From Pseudopyrenochaeta lycopersici (lineage: Eukaryota; Ascomycota; Dothideomycetes; Pleosporales; Pseudopyrenochaetaceae): a stretch of 21,865 bases of DNA. Location of the stretch: NCBI GenBank assembly GCA_003313425.1, contig NHZP01000139.1, forward strand, positions 1 through 21,865, written 5' to 3'. A model generated the notes under the pieces. It had not been told where the DNA came from. It worked only from the letters and a program-made list of their open reading frames with translations, and searched no databases. Both the position numbers and the translations under genes were made by a program. Positions 18,361 through 21,865 of this stretch are shown here, piece after piece. Position 1 is the stretch's first letter. Every line of letters begins with the position of its first letter.

Positions 18361-21300
18361 CAACTTAATATCTGCGCTAACAGTAGTAACGCAACTACGA
18401 GATTACAGAGCGATAATTTAAAGATGCAGAATTAACTAAAGGAGGTAGAAGATAAGATAATTAATATTTTAAAGTGTGAAGGTAAGTTTATAGCTGCGTT
18501 TAGCAGTAAGATAAGACCTGCTTAGGAAACGTTCCTAAGTAGCTAACTCTTAAGAGGACCTGCTATGCTAGCTAATTAGGTAATAGGAAGGAGTTAAAAT
18601 AATAGTAACTTTACCTTTTACTATGTTAACGAGCCTTAGCAAGGCTTTTAAGTAAAGTTAGGGAGGGAAAGATACCCTCTACTGCTTAAACCCCCTCTAA
18701 ATCTTAAGCCTGTAGTTAATCCTACAGGGCCTAAGTTTCTCTTTCTTACTTCCTGTTACTATCTATTAAAACTTTCTAAGGTAGACATATAAGTGCCTGC
18801 TAGGTATAAACTTTAAGTAATGTTACAGCCGCCTTAGACACCTAAACAGCCTAGGAAGCGTCTACCTCCACCGTTAAACTTAAATCCTTAACTAACTACG
18901 ACTACAATTAAGCCTGCGCTGACAGAGACTGTGCGATTTACTAGTAAAGAAGCTATTAAAGACTACAGAACTAAGCTTAAGCGTTATAGTAACGTTAAAG
19001 TCTCTTAGCACGCAGAGATTATAGTAGATACTTAGGTTTAAAACTTACTGTAAGTCTCGCCTATTAAACAGAAGGGCATAGTAGATAATTAGATAGTAGC
19101 CTTAGCAAGTTACTTTAATAAGACTTTAACTCTTATTATTACAACTAGAGAATTTCTAAAAGGAAGACTAAGCCTAATATCGCAGTATAGAGGTATTACT
19201 GCTTTTAAGTAGTAATATCCTATACTTAAGGATATAGACACTTATAAGAAGAAGAGGAAAAAGGAGACAGAGAGCGCGTTTGCCTATCTAGACGAACACT
19301 ATCAGCATGTACTAAGGTAGGTTCTTATTCTATATTCTGTTTAGGTAGTGTACTCGTACTCTAGCGTAACAGCAGTCTAATAGTTATTACGCAGGACCTT
19401 ACTAGACAACCTCGCTCCCTTCCTTAACATAGCTCTTTACTATTAACGATAATCTGTAAGGAGGAGATAGGATAGATTTATTAACATTACTAACTAAGAA
19501 GAAGTACGTTAGTAGATAGCTAATATACCTGCTTAGATAAAGAAGTATTATAAGGACAGTAATACTAAGTTACGCAGTATCGTTAATAAGCACAAGATAC
19601 CTGCCTCTAGAATTACGGCTGATAATATAGACACGCGCTCTAGGGAGAGGTATCTTAACTAGATGTTCTAGACAGAGGTAATTAAATAGTATAGAAAGCA
19701 ATTATATACAGGAACGAAGCTTCCTCTAAATATAACTATTCCGCCTAAGTAGCTGTAGGAGAATTATTTCAGGTATTATAAGCAGACTAAGTTACTTCTT
19801 CCTGCTGCTAGCAATAGTAAGAACAATTCTGCGGCTAAGGTTAGCGTCTAGACAACAGCCTTAGCGATAACTGCCTCTAAACATACTAGAAGCTAAAGCC
19901 CTACTACTTTATTAAATATTAGAGGGCGCACGTAAGTTATTAAGCCTTCTAGTCTTAGTTACTAACGCACAAGTAAAGAATTTAGAGGCGACATCTAGAA
20001 TAAGCTAGAGAAGCTAGGCGAGCCTTAAACGGACAGGCTGTCTGTTACAGCTGAAAGCATTTAAAAAATCTAGCTAGAAGAATAACGTTTAAGAGGAAAC
20101 AGGCGCACTTAATAATAAGTTAAGGTAGTAGAGGCCCTTTAAGAGAAATTCTGTCTTAGGCAGCGTTAGAGATTTCCCTCTACGCAGCCTCTCGCTCTAG
20201 ATAAGATTCGCGTAAGAGACTTAGAGTTAGTAAGGCAGTTACGTAAAGAGTTAGAAATACTACTAGTAATACTTAACAATAGTATTAACATTCGAGACTT
20301 AATTAAAGAAGATATCTCGCTTAAAACTAGTATTGTAGTAAAATTGCGTAAGGGATGTAACTGTATAAATAAACAGTCTGCTCTAGTTAAAATAACCGCG
20401 TTGCTTACGTCTAGGAAGTTAAATAATAGTAAGCGCGTTTAGCTAATTAATACTTAGTATTAAGAGTGTGTGAATTTCAGCACTCTTAAGGATAGGCAGG
20501 GTAGTTAGGTATTTGACTATCGCAGGGTGTGCTGGCAACATTATTGTTACGTGGCTAGCAAGATAGGCCTGCTTACTCGAAGTCTTAGCATTTTAAATAT
20601 AGCTCAGCTGCTTAAGATACTATACTATCGTTAGGATTAATAGGGTTAGCTTTAATCAGACCTAGTAACTTAAGTTCTACTCTCAGCCCTGTTTTAAGGA
20701 GGCTATACGCATTAAGACCTAAAGAGCTATTATTATCGCCTAGTAAAAGTTTAAGTCTAGATTAACTAGGACAAAGTTACTAAGACTCTTGATTAGGGAG
20801 TATATATTAAAGCATTTAAGGAGTACGGCAGTATTACCTATAATGCCTTTAGCTAGATTTTTAAGGATCCTAAGCTAGTCTTAATCCTTAATTAGAGTTT
20901 TAATATGTACCTCTACTATACACAGTTAATTAATAGCAAGAGTAACCTTAGCTAGTATTAGGTAATGTATTATTTGTTAATACAGCAGCTTATGCGTAGT
21001 AACGTTAAGTATTAGCTGCTGTACGCAGTCTTGCGAAAGAGCCTAACCTAATTTCTTACCCTTACTACACGAAATACACTAAGCCTAGGGATAGGACTTA
21101 CTTCTATTATATTAACTTAAATATCTCTAAGGCTGTGTACTTAGGTAGGGGGTGTAGATATTATCTAAGGAAGCGTCTCTTTTAACAATAAAGATAAAGA
21201 TAACTATACGTAGATACTACGTAGCTTTTATAATATTATCTATAAGTACTAGAACTAGCGAAAAAACTTAGGACTTAAGAACTCTACTAGTTATATTAAG

Positions 21301-21668
21301 GGATAGGATAATAAGAGGGACTGGCTAGAGAATTACAGTGCGAAATTCCCTAACGTTGAATGGTTTAGTCAGCCTTATAAGGCTGGTTATGTCTGCATCT
21401 CTAATCCTAGGCTACCTTATAGACCTACTGGACCTGCAACTAAGTAAACAACGACCTATCTTGCCTTAGTTTATTAAGGTAGAAGAGGACATAACTACAA
21501 TAGAGATTCCCTGAGATAGGCTCCTATTAAGAGCTTGCTGCTGCCTTTTAAAGCTTAACTACCGCGTTAAAGTTACCTTCTAGACACTTAAATTACTATA
21601 GCGGCGTTAAGTGGGCCTTTCCTAGAGATGTTATACTAGTATACTTGTCAAACATTGCCTAAGGCTGT
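18361..21668 (+). pseudogene. Unidentified long RIPped reading frame (over 1,090 codons)
   Basis: I do not recognise this protein. One frame runs from at least 18361 to about 21660. I found no TGA in it and only TAG/TAA that RIP could have made from CAG, CAA or TGG. The N-terminus may form a coiled coil (LKMQNQLKEVEDKIINILK). A Pro-rich basic stretch (PPQTPKQPRKRLPPPLN) lies near 18830-18890. Charged and Gln/Arg-rich helical regions follow, with recognisable Trp/Tyr/Pro-containing segments such as DWLENYSAKFPNVEWF and NPRLPYRPTGPATK near 21310-21450. There is no zinc knuckle, RT, helicase or transposase motif that I can identify. RIP implies it belongs to a multicopy sequence. It may be ORF1 or gag of another element. 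Confidence 0.5.
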
Positions 21669-21865
21669 AAACTGTTAGCTGAGATAGGACTCTCGCTAGT
21701 CTTAGAGGAACTAACTAACTTGTTTACAGATTAGCCTAATCCTAGTTTAATCCGTTAATTTTATTAAAGATACTAGGAAGGCTACAGTAAAGATAATTAA
21801 GGAGATTAGGTTATCTGCTAGCATTATAAGAAGCTTACTTTTAGGGAAGATAAAAGACCTTAGCG
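21669..21865 (+). pseudogene. Continuation of the unidentified frame in the -1 phase
   Basis: From about 21669 the coding-like reading moves to the -1 frame: KLLAEIGLSLVLEELTNLFTD, with RIP-type stops beyond, to the window edge. The old frame becomes stop-dense at the same point. Either a single-base indel occurred or a second, frameshifted product begins here, as gag and pol do in the other two elements. Too little is in the window to decide. Confidence 0.35.

Overview
This window is a chromosome end from a filamentous ascomycete (Pezizomycotina). It opens with twelve exact CCCTAA repeats and continues as a subtelomere of nested, decayed LTR retrotransposons. The decay looks like repeat-induced point mutation (RIP). 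Nearly every stop in otherwise readable frames is TAG or TAA where CAG, CAA or TGG is expected. Zinc-binding Cys and His codons have become Tyr. The two LTRs of the best preserved element differ by ten transitions, nine of them in CpA/TpG context, plus one 3-nt indel. The species cannot be named from the sequence. No intact host gene, rRNA, tRNA or CRISPR array was seen.

Layout. 1-77 is telomere. 78-404 is unique sequence. 405-1066 (minus) is the C-terminal part of a HET-like (heterokaryon incompatibility) protein with one frameshift. 1067-2504 and 9324-10244 are two halves of one minus-strand Gypsy-like element (A): an LTR near 9990-10244 and a long gag. A is split by a complete plus-strand chromovirus (C), 2510-9323, which has 228/231-bp LTRs, a 5-bp target duplication (ATACT), a candidate self-priming site, gag, PR-RT-RNaseH-integrase with a terminal chromodomain, and a polypurine tract. 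10245-11088 is an integrase fragment of a third family (B), and A's outer LTR end abuts it. 11089-11930 is un-RIPped unique sequence with a 6 x 40 bp minisatellite. About 11950-18117 is a larger family-B copy: gag-protease, then RT-RNaseH-integrase tail, with the integrase core missing. 18119-18300 may be LTR remains. About 18361-21865 is an unidentified RIPped frame of more than 1,090 codons that runs on past the window.

The most interesting item lies inside chromovirus C, between the chromodomain and the 3' LTR. It is a minus-strand gene of three exons (about 8758 to 7825) with two introns of fungal size (53 and 50 nt). It predicts a protein of about 276 residues with a Cys-rich, zinc-finger-like N-terminus, a helical middle, an acidic Gly/Asn/Glu-rich stretch and an RGG-rich tail. 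Introns antisense to the genomic RNA would survive retrotransposition, so the arrangement makes sense for a passenger or accessory gene of the element.

Order of events inferred: a family-B copy was present first, A inserted into it, and C then inserted into the gag of A. RIP acted on the repeats and largely spared the unique stretches (HET fragment, minisatellite region). In C the 5' part of gag and the antisense gene are also less damaged than pol.
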